DNA from: Voacanga thouarsii
Taxonomy: Eukaryota; Streptophyta; Magnoliopsida; Gentianales; Apocynaceae
DNA length: 64,000 bases
Direction of reading: 5' to 3'
NCBI GenBank assembly: GCA_026120185.1
Contig: JANUWF010001726.1
Coordinates: 1,322,501 to 1,386,500, forward strand
A program made the position numbers and the translations under genes. Below, one piece after another: positions 11,662 through 23,978 of the stretch (its first letter is position 1; each line of letters begins with the position of its first letter). The notes beneath the pieces were generated by a model. The model worked only from the letters and a program-made list of their open reading frames with translations. It ran no database searches and was not told the DNA's origin.

Positions 11662-12093
11662 TCGTAAGATTAAGGATTTTTGGACTGGTGGTTTTCTTTG
11701 AAGAAGAAGAACACAGAGAGTTTTGGAGAATGTCGGTTACAAGGATTTGGAGAAAAATCAAAGTGCTTTGAATGTCTGGAGCAATGTGATATAAAATGCA
11801 TTGAAAAGATAAATTTATCACAGAAGTTTAGAGAAATGCGCAAACCAACGTTTTGAAATTAAAAATTGGAATATGTAAAAATTAGAGTATATAAAAAATG
11901 TTTTGGATTTTGACCCAACTCGAAATTATCAGCCAAACAAGACTTTTCAAAAATGCATTTTGGATGCAGGATTTGGACTTAAATACTACATCCAAACAGT
12001 TGTTGGTGTATTTTGGATACAAACACTGTTTCCAAAAACTTTTTCTTCACTAATCCTGCAAAATAAAGAAGACTTATGCCAAAAGGTTAGTTA

Positions 12094-15000
12094 TCAAATT
12101 TTTGTAATTCCCAAACCTTTTCTCAGATTGTTGAATCTTTCTTCAGCTAGAGGTTTAGTGAAGATATCTGCAAGTTGTTCATCAATTGAAATATATTCAA
12201 CACATACATCACCTTTGAGAACATGATTTTGAATAAAATGATGTATTCAAAATCATGTTTAACTTCTATATGCTTTGTCCTAGAATGTTGAACAGGATTT
12301 TTTGTTAGATTGATAGCACTTGTATTATCATATAATATAGGTACGCAATTAAAGTTAAAATAAAAAATCTAGCAATGTATTCAGCCTCAGTAGTGGATAA
12401 GGATACACAAGCCTGCTTTTTGCTGTGCCATGACACAAGAGAGTGTCCAAGAAATTGACAATGGCCACTAGTACTTTTTCTTTCAACTTTACAACCTGCA
12501 TAATCTGCATCAGTATATCCTATAAGATCAAATGTGTTAGTGTGAAGATACTATAAGCCATAATCATATGTGCCAATTAGATATCAAAGTATGAGTTTTA
12601 CTGTACATAGATGTAATTCCTTTGGACAAGATTGAAAACGAGCACAAAGACATACTGAAAACATAATGTTTGGTAGGTTAGTAGTAAGATAGAGTAGGCT
12701 TCCAATCATACCTCTATATTTATATTCATCTACTTTCTTACCATTTTCATATTGATCAAGTTTTATAGAAGTACTCATAAGTGTGCAAATTTCTTTTGCT
12801 TCATTCATTCCAAACCTTTTGAGCAACTCCTTAACATACTTAGCTTAATTTATGAAGATTCCATCCTTGGTTTTCTTAATTTACAATCCAAGGAAGAAGC
12901 TTAGTTCTCCCATCATACTCTTTTCGAATTCTTACTGCATTTTCTTAGCAAACATATTGCACAAAGAGTCATTAGTAGCACCAAAAATGATGTCATCAAC
13001 ATAGATTTAAACAATTAGTAGATCATCAGAATCATCAGATTTGATGAATAAGGTGCTATCGATCAAGCCTCTTAAAAAACCTTTTGAAATCAAGAAACTA
13101 CTAAGCCTCTCATACCAAACTCTTGGAGCTTGCTTTAATCCATAAAGAGCTTTAGAAAGTTTGAAAACATGATTTGGAAAGTGCTTATGAATAAAACCAG
13201 GAGGTTGTTCAACATATACTTCCTCCTCAATAAAACCATTTAGGAATGAACTCTTAACATTCATTTGATAGAGCATGAAATTTTTATAGGATGCAAAAAT
13301 AAGAAGAATTCTTATAGATTCTAGTCTAGCAACAGGAGTAAATGTCTCATCATAATCAATACCTTCTTCTTGATTAAATTCTTGGGCAACTAATCTAGCT
13401 TTATTTCTAATCACAGCTCCGTTTTCATCAAGTTTATTTCTAAATACCCATTTGGTACCAATAACAGGACGATCAAGAGATCTAGGGATAAGTTTCCAAA
13501 CTTGATTTCTTTCAAATTGGTTTAATTCTTCTTGCATAGCAATAATCCAAAATTCATCATGCAATGCTGTATCAATATAGTTAGGTTCTATATTTGAGAG
13601 AAGAGCAAAGTTGTCAATGAAATACCGTCTAGTTTTAACTCCATAGTTTGGATCACCAATGATTTATTCTTTGAGATGACTTGTTTTGTATTTCCAATCT
13701 TTTGGCAATTATTGATTCGTAAAATCTTCAGTTTGTTATTTTCCTTATTCAGCTTGTAGCTCTTCAATTTCTTCTTCTTTTGCACGAGTATCTAGTGGTG
13801 GAGCTTTAAGTTTATCTAATTTGACTTCCTTTGAACTTCCTACATCATTATCATCATTTCTTTTTGAAGCATAAATGTTAGATTCATTAAACACAACATA
13901 AACATATTCTTCCACACAAAGAGTTCTTTTGTTGTATACTCTATATATCTTTTTGTTGAAAGAGTATCTAAGAAATATGGCCTCATCGGACTTGCTATCA
14001 AATATTCCAAGATTGTCTTGGGTATTAAGGATAAAACATTTATAGCCAAACACTTTAAAATAAGAAATTGATGGAGTTTTGTCAAACATAAGTTCAAAAG
14101 GTGTTTTTCTCAAAAACGGTCTCAGCATAACTCGGTTTACTATATAACAAGCTATATTAACAGCTTCAACCCAAAAATATTTTGGAAGGACATTTTCACA
14201 AAGCATTGATCTAGCCATTTCTTGCTGTTAGAATTCGTGGATTCCTAAACACGAAAACATCCACGAATCCCTTCTGAGGATCTAAGTAAATGATTAAGAA
14301 GACTTAAGGTTTACAGGATTACCTTTGTTCTGCGTAATCAAGATCCTTTGATTCTGACTGTGCTGTCGTATGTGCAACCCGAACGATCACCAGACGCTAT
14401 AATGTGCGAACATCCTCTACAGGTATACACAGCGAACTGACTCGTTACCCCAAGAGTACTAGCGCCTAGGGTTTGAGAGGTTTTTTCTGGTGAATAGAGG
14501 CACGGAATTTTTAACAGAATAGCTCTCTAGAGAAGACGGCTAAGGTTTTCTTAAAAACCCCTCCGAACCTTTTAGAGTCCCACGCTAATAATATCTTATC
14601 ATAGTTTAATTTAAATTCAAATTAAATTAAAATTGATACGATAAGATTCTACAATTATCTAGGTAATTTAACTAATTAATTTACCGAGTCAGATTCTTAT
14701 AATCTGGACATTATCCAGATACACCGAATGTAGACATATTTCCAAATTCATTGTATCTGGTAAATTTTCTAAGTTCAATTAACTTAGACATATTTCCAAA
14801 TTCATCGAATCTGGTTACCAGAAAAATAACCTAACAAATTCGCTTATTGTGTGACCCTATAGGTTCATTTAACACTGGCAGTATGCCTAAATTATATTTA
14901 AATGGCGCACAAGTTATAAGCGGTTTTTAGCAAAATATTATAACTATCCAAGTTAAATGAAGATTGGTGATCTCTTTGAACCAAATCATAATTTTATATT

Positions 15001-18000
15001 TAGTCCTTTTGTCACACGATATCCAAATTAAGCATAAGGCATGGAGCATGTCATCCTTATTAAACTTAATCAATTATTTCTTGATTTCATAGTAGACTGT
15101 TCAAACAAATGATATCAATATCTTAAATTGATATATTTGAGCATGGCTATGAATTGTAACAGTCTAACTTATCAAGGGGCCCATGGATATCTCTCCCATA
15201 ATTGAGAGGGACAAATTCCTTCACTATCAATCATATTCCTCTCATTGACTTATTCTATCTCCAATAGTAGTCTAATTTATTATCTGATTAAAGATAACTT
15301 TAGACAACGTTAAAATATACAATTTATCAAGTAGGAAACTATGATGAATTTAGGTCGAAGGACTTTTAATATTATTATGGCTAGAAAGTACTTATAACAT
15401 ATTCCATGAAGTACTCTCACAGTAGGTCATGTCCAATACAATATTCTCTAACATTTATTTATGTTTTGACTGGATATCACAAATATCCATGACCAGTAAA
15501 ACATAGCCATCAAGTCACAAACATACTAATCTTATTTTATTATTGTTTCAATAATAATAATAATCGATCAGGGACAGTTTTAGAATAGTCATTGTATTTA
15601 TTGTTGGGTTTATTATCAAGTCACGTACTTGATGACCACAAAACAGAATGTACTATTCATGGAAAGGAAAACCTCGTATTATTATATAAAATATAACGAC
15701 AATAGTTTAAGTACAAATTGACTCTAGGGCATATCCCTAACACTTGAAAAGTGCGATTTTTCCTCTCAACAACACTATTTTTTTGAGGAGTTTTTGTTGC
15801 AGAAAAATTGTGAAAGACTCAATTTTCATCACAGAAGTTAGTAAATTCATTGTTGCAAAATTCTTTACTATTATCACTTTTAATAGAAATCAGTTTGCAT
15901 CCAATAGAGTTTTGGATGTGTTTAATCAGTTTCAAAAATTCAGAAAATGCTTCATCCTTTTGTCCAAGAAATAAAGTCTATGTGAATCTAGAAAAATCAT
16001 CAACTAGTACATATGCATACTTTTTACCTCCAAGACTAACAATTTTTATTGGTCCAAACAAATCCATATGAATTTATTTAAGAGGTTTTGAGGTTGAAAT
16101 CATTTTATTGGGTTTAAATGAGGTTTTGATTTTGTTTTCCAAATTGGCTTGCATCACAAATTTTGCTTTTATCAAACTTCATTTTGGGCAATCCCCTAAT
16201 GAGCTCTTTTGAAGACAGTTTATTTAATAAATCAAAAGATATATGACTTAATCTTCTATGCCCAAGATAACCATCATTGGCATGTATGGATAGGCATCTA
16301 ATACCATTAGCTATAAGGTAATTTACATAGAATACATACACATTTCCAATACGTTTGGCAGTAAAGATTGTTTCAAGATTTGAGCTGTCCATTATAAAAT
16401 AAGAATCCTTTTCAAAGATGACTTTGCAGCCATTATCACATAGTTGGCTAATGCTAAGCAAGTTATATTTTAAATCATCAATGAGTAATACTTGTTTTAT
16501 AATGGTTAAGGAACTTTTACCAATATTACCAATGTTAAGAAATTTTCCTTTCTTCTTGTCTCCAAATGTAACGAATCCTTTATTTGTGGTCTGTATATCC
16601 TCTAACAAAGCTGCGTTTCCAGTCATGTCTTGAACAACCGCTGTCCAAGAATCACTTGGTGAAGCTTAAAGAATGTGCCTATACATGAGAAGAAAGAATG
16701 ATTTTTGGGACCCACACTTTCTTGGGTCCATGAAGGCTAGTAACACTTCATTTGATTTTTCAAAATGTTATTTCAACGGATTCCACTTTTCTTTTAATAA
16801 GACATCTTGAAACTATGTGTCCCGATTTTTCACAATATGTGCAAGCTTTGTGTGTTGGGTAACATAAGGAAGATTTAACAAATTGAGACTTATTATTTTT
16901 GTCCTTATTCTCATATCCATATCCTAAGCCATTTCGATTTCTAACATTAACAAATCTAAGCTTGTGAATTTTGTCCTTATTCTCACGTCTATATCCTAAG
17001 CCATTTCGATTTCTAACTTGATGTTAAGTTCCGAGTAATTTTTTCAAATTGCTTTTACCATTTGTGAATTTTTCAACTTAAGTGGTAAGATCATTGACTA
17101 TATTTTTCATGTCATCAACAGTGCTAACTATACTTTCAAGAGTTTGAATTCTATCACACAAATTTCTATTTTCCAAAGATGCATATTGTAAAGTAGTCAT
17201 GATCACATCTTTTTTAATAATAGCACTCATATATGACTCAAGAGACATCTTGTTATCATTCAATAACATTTCGTTTTCTTTTATCAAACAGTTAATCTTC
17301 AACTTCATTTCTTTACTTTTTTTGAACAGTTTTTTTAGTTCATGAAACATATTAATTAATAGCTCATTTGGATCATCATACTTTTCAATCATAGATATAA
17401 GTGAATTAGATATGAAATTAATTGTTGTAGAGTTTACCTTATTTTCCATGGCTATGAAGCATATGTTGGCAGTTTCATTCTCAGAATCTTCATCTTTAGA
17501 TTCAGTTCCATTTAAGTCCCAAGTTCCTATCAATCCTTTACCTTTCTTTGTCTTCAGGTTTTTCTTCTTTCTAGGCATTCTTCCTTCTTTACCTTTTGCA
17601 ACTGGATAATCAACAATGAAGTGTTCAGTGCTTTTACATTTATAACATTGAGGTTTGAATGCTGGATTTTGTCATTTCTTTCTTACGAACTTCTTTCCTC
17701 TTTTGTAGTTCCCTTTGTTGAATATTCTTCTGAATTTTTTTACTATCATAGCCAAATCTTCATTGTCTATTTTCATACCCTTACTGCTGCCTGATAGACT
17801 TGTTTCTTCATCTTCATTTTCAAATTTTAATGCTATTCCCTTTTTACCTCTATCATGATCTTCAGATTCTAGAAACCTTTTAAGTTTCATCTTATATGTT
17901 AGAAGAGATCCGATCAGCTCTTCGATTGGTAAGGATTTTAAATCCTTGGATTCTTCCACTGTAAAAGCTTTAGGTTACCAACTTTTAGGTAAGGCATCTA

Positions 18001-18528
18001 GAATCTTTCGATTTTGTTCCCCAAAGGAGTAAACCTTCCCATAGGCTTCGAGACCATTTGTGATATTAGTAAATCTCGTGAACATATCAGTGATACTTTC
18101 ATTCGGCTTCATTGTGAATAATTCATAATCATGAATTAGAAGCCCCAGTTTTGATTCTTTAACTTAGTTTGTCCTCTCATGGGTGACTTCAAGTAATTTT
18201 CACATTTCATGGGCTGAATCACAACCACTAACTCGATTGTATTTAGTCGCATCCAGTGCACAGTATAAAATGTTCATAGCCTGAAAATTTAAAGTCATCT
18301 TAGCATTATCTTCAACACTAAACTCGTCATTTTGTTTAGGTAATTTTATGCCATCAACAATTTTTGATAGAATAAAATGACCTTTTTTTTATCAAATCCA
18401 TAACTCAAAATTGATAGAACACATAAATTTCATTCTATTTTTCTAGAATATGTAGTTATTTCTATTGAATAAAGGAGGTCAATTTGTTAAAGATCCTTCA
18501 ACATATGGAAAGAGGATAAGCTTGCCAT
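12094..18528 (-). pseudogene. gag-pol: Element B gag-pol polyprotein, broken
   Basis: Starts at the ATG at 18528 (MASLSSFHM) and ends after LRKGLGITKI at 12094. Visible in order: DUF4219/UBN2 Gag with several stops; the Sirevirus-type stretch DLKSLPIEELIGSL (about 17920); a zinc knuckle near 17606-17647 whose last Cys is Tyr (CYKCKSTEHFIVDY); an acidic coiled-coil region (17578-17078). The protease DSGCSRH is split by a frameshift just before MTGN (about 16630). The pre-integrase finger has one Cys changed to Ser (ICDAS). The integrase core is at 16110-15748 and 14218-13745, interrupted by a solo LTR. RT is at 13564-12850 with YVDD at 12992-13003, and RNase H ends the frame. It is degraded throughout, so the element is inactive. 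Confidence 0.92.
14226..15742 (-). repeat. Solo copia LTR inside the integrase of element B
   Basis: On + it runs from TGTTAGAATTCGTGG to ATCCCTAACA. The 5-bp flanks are CTTGC (14221) and CTTGA (15743), a duplication with one mismatch. Removing the LTR and one flank restores the integrase reading from ERKNRTFQ to MARSML. On the - strand it begins TGTTAGGGATATGCCCTAGAG, distantly like the A-family LTR start, so it is drawn on -. A relative, H, lies at 40871-42290. No internal region remains, as expected after LTR-LTR recombination. Confidence 0.88.
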
Positions 18529-18570
18529 TAGGATCTTTTCTACAAGGTTATTAAATCAAGATTATGTAGA

Positions 18571-18586
18571 CCAAGCTCTGATACCA
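18571..18586 (-). other. Primer-binding site of element B
   Basis: Reads TTGGTATCAGAGCTTGG on the - strand just inside the 5' LTR. It matches the initiator tRNA-Met site at all core positions. Confidence 0.9.
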
Positions 18587-18588
18587 AA

Positions 18589-19788
18589 TGAAAAACCTTA
18601 GAGGAGGGGTGAATAAGGTTTTTGACAAATTAAAAATTTTCAAATAATCTGATATACAGAATAATAATGATCATCAAATTTCTTGGACCAACTTTATGGT
18701 GGCAAAGAAATTTATCCAAGAACTCTTTGAAATATATTCAGATTCAAATTAAAGAAAGAAATACAAAGCAGTCAATGACATATGAAAAGAAATAAGACAG
18801 AGAATATATAGTGGTTCGATCTACCAAGATCTACATCCACTACCTTAAGCTCACACTTAAGAATTTTCAACCAGATTTCATTTACTCAACTTAATGAAAT
18901 CAAAGTGTACCATATACAAGAGAGGATCACCACACTTGGTTTTCCAAAACCTCTCAATCAAACAATTACATCAAGGTTCACCCCAAGTAGGTTTTACACC
19001 ATAACCTTGTACTACAAAGGAGATTGAATATCAATAGAACAGTAAAAGCTCACTTAATTGAGCAGATATTCACTAAGGTACAAAGTATAAACACTTTTAC
19101 CTTTGAGATAATATGAGTTCACTTTGAAGAACTTGTGAAAAGGATATTTTTGTAAACTTTTGAGTAATAGTGTTTCTTAGAAGAATGTCACAAAAATCTT
19201 ATGTCTAATCTTGTTTAGAGGCTTTTTATAGAGCCAAAAATTGAAGTACCAACGACTATAAAATGGTTATAATTTTGCTGTTAAATTCAAATGTGTTTTG
19301 GACTCAGGTTTTGGACGACGATGCATCCAAAAGGTATGTCCAAAATGGCACTTTTTTAGGCAAAAATAATTCAACACTGTTTACAGGATTTTGGACGAAT
19401 CTTTTGAATGCAGAGACATCTAAACTACTCAATCCAAAACTCTGAGATTTTCACAACTTTAAAATCTTTTTCTTTGTGTGCTTCAAGGTAAAAATCAATT
19501 GAATCAAAAGATAAAGAGACATAGGAATTAATAAGAAATACTTTAATAACACTTCCTAGTCTAAAGTTCTTCTATAAGGACTTCTTGGTATGCAACCTCA
19601 TATACTTTGAACTTTTTTTTGATCTTCCATACTTGAATTCCGTTGCTCAAGAGTTTCTTATCAATCATATTTGAATGCCTTAGAAGAATTGAGGTCAAAC
19701 ATGTCCTATCACATATAAATTACATAAGTTAGTTTATATCAATATTTGTCATAAGTCAAAACATAGGAGAAAGCTCTTAGGGCTAATA
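18589..19788 (-). repeat. 5' LTR of element B
   Basis: Partner of 7591-8786. The outer end reads GGGCTAATA instead of GGGCTAACA, a point change in the terminal inverted dinucleotide. The GATGA duplication follows at 19789. Confidence 0.94.
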
Positions 19789-19793
19789 GATGA

Positions 19794-20086
19794 GTTAGAG
19801 TTAAAAACTATAATCCATTCCTATCTATACAAACTACAATGGCTCAATAATAGTAGAGAAATGAAGGTGAATAAGCAAGATACGGTTACCTTTGGCATGG
19901 GAATATATAAGGATGAGGTATTGTAGTACCCATGCAAGCCAACCACCTATTTTTTAGAGGCCATGGCAATATGATTAGAATGTTGTGTATAATAGGAAGA
20001 AGTATACCTACATGGTGCATAAAGAAGTAAAAAAATAAATTCTCTTACCCTCTAAGTCTAAGTGAAGTGAGTATGAATTTAAAGAT

Positions 20087-20127
<41 letters not shown>

Positions 20128-20957
20128 AAAAAGAATATTCAAGAAAGTGCACAAAAAGAGAGTGAAAAGAAAAAAGAGGGAAAAGAAAAGAGTACAAGTG
20201 AAAAGAAGGGTCTAAAAGAAAAGAAAGGGTAAAAATAAAAGAGAAGAAAAAAAAAAAAGAGAACTTCTTTGCTAAGGCTAGTAAGGTCATAGAAGTAATT
20301 GAGGTAAAGGAACTAGTATTACTTCTCTATTATAAAGATACTTATGTGACTACTAATGACTCTACTCTTGCCTTGCTTTATAAAATTGCAAGAATCATTA
20401 AAGAATTTCAAGATGTATTTCCAAAAGAAATGCTCGACAGATTGTCACCAATTAGAGAAATTGAGCACAAAATTGATTTCTTACTCAGAGTTGTCATTCC
20501 AAATCAACCAACATATAGGTATAACCCAGATAAAACTAGAGAATTGCAAAGGTAAGTTGAAGAACTACTTAAAAAGAGCCACGTATAACAGAGTCTAAGC
20601 ACTTATGTTGTTCCCATTGTCATAGTGCCCAAAAAGAATGATAGGTGAAGGATGTGTATTGATTGTAGAACAATCAATAATATCAAAGTAAAGTATCACT
20701 ATCCTATCTCTCGCCTTGATTATTTATTGAATAAGTTATACGGATCTTATATATTCTCAAAAATTGATTTGAAATTCGACTACTATCAAATTAGGATTAG
20801 AGAGGGTGACGAATGAAAAACTACTTTTAAGACAAAATACGGTTTATATGAATGGTATGTGGTACCTTTTATTGTTTCTAATGTACTTAGTACTTTTATG
20901 AGATTAATGCATCATGTTTTGAGAGAATCCCTAAGAAAATTTGTTGTATTGTATTTT
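19794..20957 (+). pseudogene. Gypsy element I: protease-RT (CRM-like chromovirus)
   Basis: Continues the protease from 7590: YKLQWLNNSREMKV and IYKDEVL are typical of CRM-type protease. A Lys/Glu-rich linker with a GA microsatellite follows (20091-20122, encoding Arg-Glu repeats). RT then reads FQDVFPKEM, IREIEHKIDF, VPIVIVPKKN, RMCIDCRTINN and YGLYEWYVVPF. It ends in the catalytic region, where the expected YFDD reads YFVD. Stops interrupt it near 20552, 20587, 20645 and 20815. At about 20957 it abuts inverted gag sequence of the same type. The clade is judged from memory of CRM/Reina RT sequences. Confidence 0.82.
20091..20122. repeat. (AG)16 microsatellite in the protease-RT linker
   Basis: Lies in the charged linker of gypsy element I and would encode alternating Arg and Glu. 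The surrounding 150 bases are also almost pure purine. Confidence 0.93.
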
Positions 20958-22275
20958 GTTGACCTTCTAGCAACTCCAAGCAATGAACACACTTGCCCTA
21001 CTTCTTTACCTTCTTCACCGGTGACTTCCCCTTTATGAACCTTTTCGTCTTCTTGAGTATCCTCTTGCTTCCTCTCATCTTCTTTGGAGGGCACTTCTCC
21101 CTAGGCATTAGTATATATATTCCACTTACTTGGACATTTGAGAGCTATATATCCATAGTCAAGGCACTTGAATTGATATCTCAGCTCTTTTGTGACTTCT
21201 CTATGACCTTCCCTTTATCCTTGTTCTATTCCTCTTTCGGTTTGTTGAACTCCCTAGGAGGTAGCCTTGAAGTTCCTTCTTTCTTGACTATTGGCTTGCT
21301 AGGTGTAAGATTAGTGCTAATAAATGTATTTCTTCTCACTTGCCTCTCTACTTTTATAGCCATATAGAACATCTCCTCCAAGGTATCACAAGAATATAAC
21401 TCCACAACGTTAGCTATCTCTCGATTTAGTCCACTTAAAAATCTTGCTTTGGTAGTTTGTGGGTCTTCATTCATATTGGCCCTCAATAATAATACCTCAA
21501 ACTCTTTGTGGTAGTCTTTAACACTTTTACTCTCTTACTTGACTATTTATAGCCTTTGGTAAATTTTATTGTAGTAGTGGAGGGATACGAACCTTGTTCT
21601 CATCAAGTTCTTTAACAATTCCCATTTTCTAACCTTGTTTTCTCCCATCCTTTTCCTATTAACGATGACTTGTTCATCTTATTCATTTTACTATACTCTT
21701 CACAATCAAATAATACTTCTATTTTCCTTTTCTACTTGAAGTATACCTCCAGATCACTCATTCCTCGGAAACTTGGCACTTCATTTAATGTTTTTCATCT
21801 CTTTTCTCATCATTTTCCTCTCTTCACCTAGTTCTTATCCTATTTCCTCTATTTGTGCTCTATACTCCCCATATTGTTCTCCTTTTTCCCAATCTAATCC
21901 CCTTTCAAACTCCTTCTATAATCCTTTATGCTATTTAGATTGTTGCTCCAACTCTTTCCCGTATTCTTCCTCTTCCTTACCTAAGCCCATTCATACCTTC
22001 TCTTATTGGGGCTTGTTGGGGTTAAAAATGCCTAAATGAATACTCATCCCATTCATTGCCTGGTGTAATATTCACTTGAGGTGTATTGCAACCTCCCCTT
22101 ATATTAAAGCTAGGCAAATCTTGTTATTCATGCCTCATTTGAACCATGGTTGAGGCCTCTTCTTGATAGGTTCGAAGTCTAGTTAGCTCCCTTTGTATGG
22201 CCTCTATACTCCTTTGCATATAATCAAAAGCTTTTTTATCACCAAACTCCTCCTGTTGTTTATCCTCCCTACTAT
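20958..22275 (-). pseudogene. gag: Gypsy element I: gag, main part (inverted relative to RT)
   Basis: The - strand encodes a Ty3/gypsy Gag. It opens with REDKQQEEFGDKKAFDYMQ (from about 22267), then shows VYFKWKRKIEVLF, RTRFVSLHYYNKIYQRL and EDPQTTKARFLSGLNREIA, a CRM-like retrotransposon Gag core. A zinc knuckle remnant KCLDYGYIALKC (about 21150, His replaced by Tyr) and an acidic tail follow. It carries several stops and shifts. The N-terminal part is separated by the hAT element and continues at 27271-27384. It has the opposite strand to the protease-RT part, so element I is rearranged. Confidence 0.8.
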
Positions 22276-22786
22276 TAGAATGTGGGTTGGTCCACACGGT
22301 TTGGGGCTGTGTCGGGCGGATCCCGGGGATCAGCCCGTGGACCATGGAGGCCGGTCCCACACTTAGGAGGGCCGGTCCGTGCTAGGCCCAACGTTTCACT
22401 AGTACTGCCTGGGCCATAGGCTCGCTGGTTGTACGGGCCTGGCAAGGGCCCAGATCCTCTCTCTCCTTTATTTTTTTCACTTATTTCGATTAAATATTTT
22501 AATGTGCACTTATTTTATAATTTTTTATTATTACTTAAATAACACGATTGTTTAAAATTATAAAAAAGTCACCTTGAAGTGATGGAGGATTTGACTTGGT
22601 CTCCTATTAGTTTTATTAATTAATAAAATAAATATTACATAAGAATGGGCTTGATGCCTAAACCTCTTTAAAATATTACAATGATCAAAATTTTAAAATA
22701 AAATAAATATCTTAAAAATAAAATTAAACAATTACATTTATTATTTATCCTAAATTCATAATTATTCAAATACTAAACTAACTATT
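22276..22786. other. Left subterminal region of hAT
   Basis: No gene. 22290-22450 is GC-rich with repeated GGCCGG/GGGCC words, then AT-rich sequence leads to the transposase stop. Such repeats are candidate transposase-binding sites. Confidence 0.55.
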
Positions 22787-23575
22787 TCACTCACCCCATT
22801 CTTCATCTGAGTCATCATCAATAATCCATAAATTAGTCATTCTATCTTCGATGGTGAACCAACTACTGTAACAAATTAACATCTTCAAAGTATGAGGAGC
22901 CAATCAATATCTTCTTTCATCAATTATTCTAGCGTTCTCACTAAAGACACTTTCTGATAGTACTGTGGAGATAGGTGGTGTCAAAAGATCACATGCCATT
23001 TTAGATAAAATTAGATATTGATTTACATGATCCTTTCACAAACCACAAATGTCAAACTATTGATCCTCATTTTCTATCAGATGTTATATCTCGTAAATGG
23101 CTACTTATTATAGGTAGTAGATGATCTTTTTTTTACGCTTTATAATACCCCACGGATTAAATGCTGATAAAAAATGAAAAGGTAGATCTTCGTGATGGCT
23201 GAAATTGACTTCTAAATAATGATGATGATGATGATGAACCTTGCCTACTTAAAGTAGCAGAACTAGAACAGGAAGACTCAAACGCAAACAAATTATACAT
23301 ATCAGATAAAGTTTTAGCCATTTTATCTTTGATATCTTTTATTGTACATTGTCTAAGAGTTTGAGATTCATCAAAATCTAATATTTCGTAAAGATATTCA
23401 ATAATACTATGAAATTCAGTAATTTTTACTCGATGATCTAAACACAATACCATATAATATAAAATAGGAATATCTTTATAATATTTTTTATATTTTTCAA
23501 ACATACTTATCATAAAATAACCATATTGGAGATGCTCCATATACTCACTAAAAATATGTGCTACCTTAGCAAATG

Positions 23576-23915
23576 TATTAGGTATCTCAAGCTCGTATCC
23601 TATACGGCGTAGTGGAAAATAAAATGAGATACCATCCCAGAACCCGTCTATGTGTAGAAAAAAAAAACATAAAGATAATAAAGGTAGTAGCTTTTACCTT
23701 TGTTTGATCGTCCGAAAAATAAAATTTCTTCTTCAAGTCGAGGTGCGATCTAGCAATCCTCGTGATCAACCTCCACGTGAGTTGAACGTCTAACCATTAT
23801 AATCACAGGGTGTGATTATCACTAATAGTAATCCACACAGAAGAATACTCAAGCAAGAAGTTTTCTGTGCTAGCAAAAACAGTAAGTTGGCTAGGGCTAT
23901 TTTCGTTTTCAGTAA

Positions 23916-23978
<63 letters not shown>

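Larger units (their letters stand above)
7591..19788 (-). mobile_element. Sirevirus-like Ty1/copia element B (12.2 kb)
   Basis: Complete element on the - strand with exact 5-bp duplications GATGA at 7586-7590 and 19789-19793. It has LTRs of 1196 and 1200 bp, a tRNA-Met primer site, gag-pol (18528 to 12094), a third ORF (11661 to 10114) and two polypurine-tract modules. A Gag of the DLKSLPIEELIGSL type, an extra ORF after pol and the GATGACAAAGGGGGAGA motif are together characteristic of plant Sireviruses. A solo LTR sits in its integrase. All ORFs are broken. Confidence 0.93.

Noticed and set aside
20045..20290. 81-residue Ser/Phe/Leu-rich membrane-like ORF on -
   Set aside because: It is the antisense reading of the purine-rich protease-RT linker and GA microsatellite of element I.
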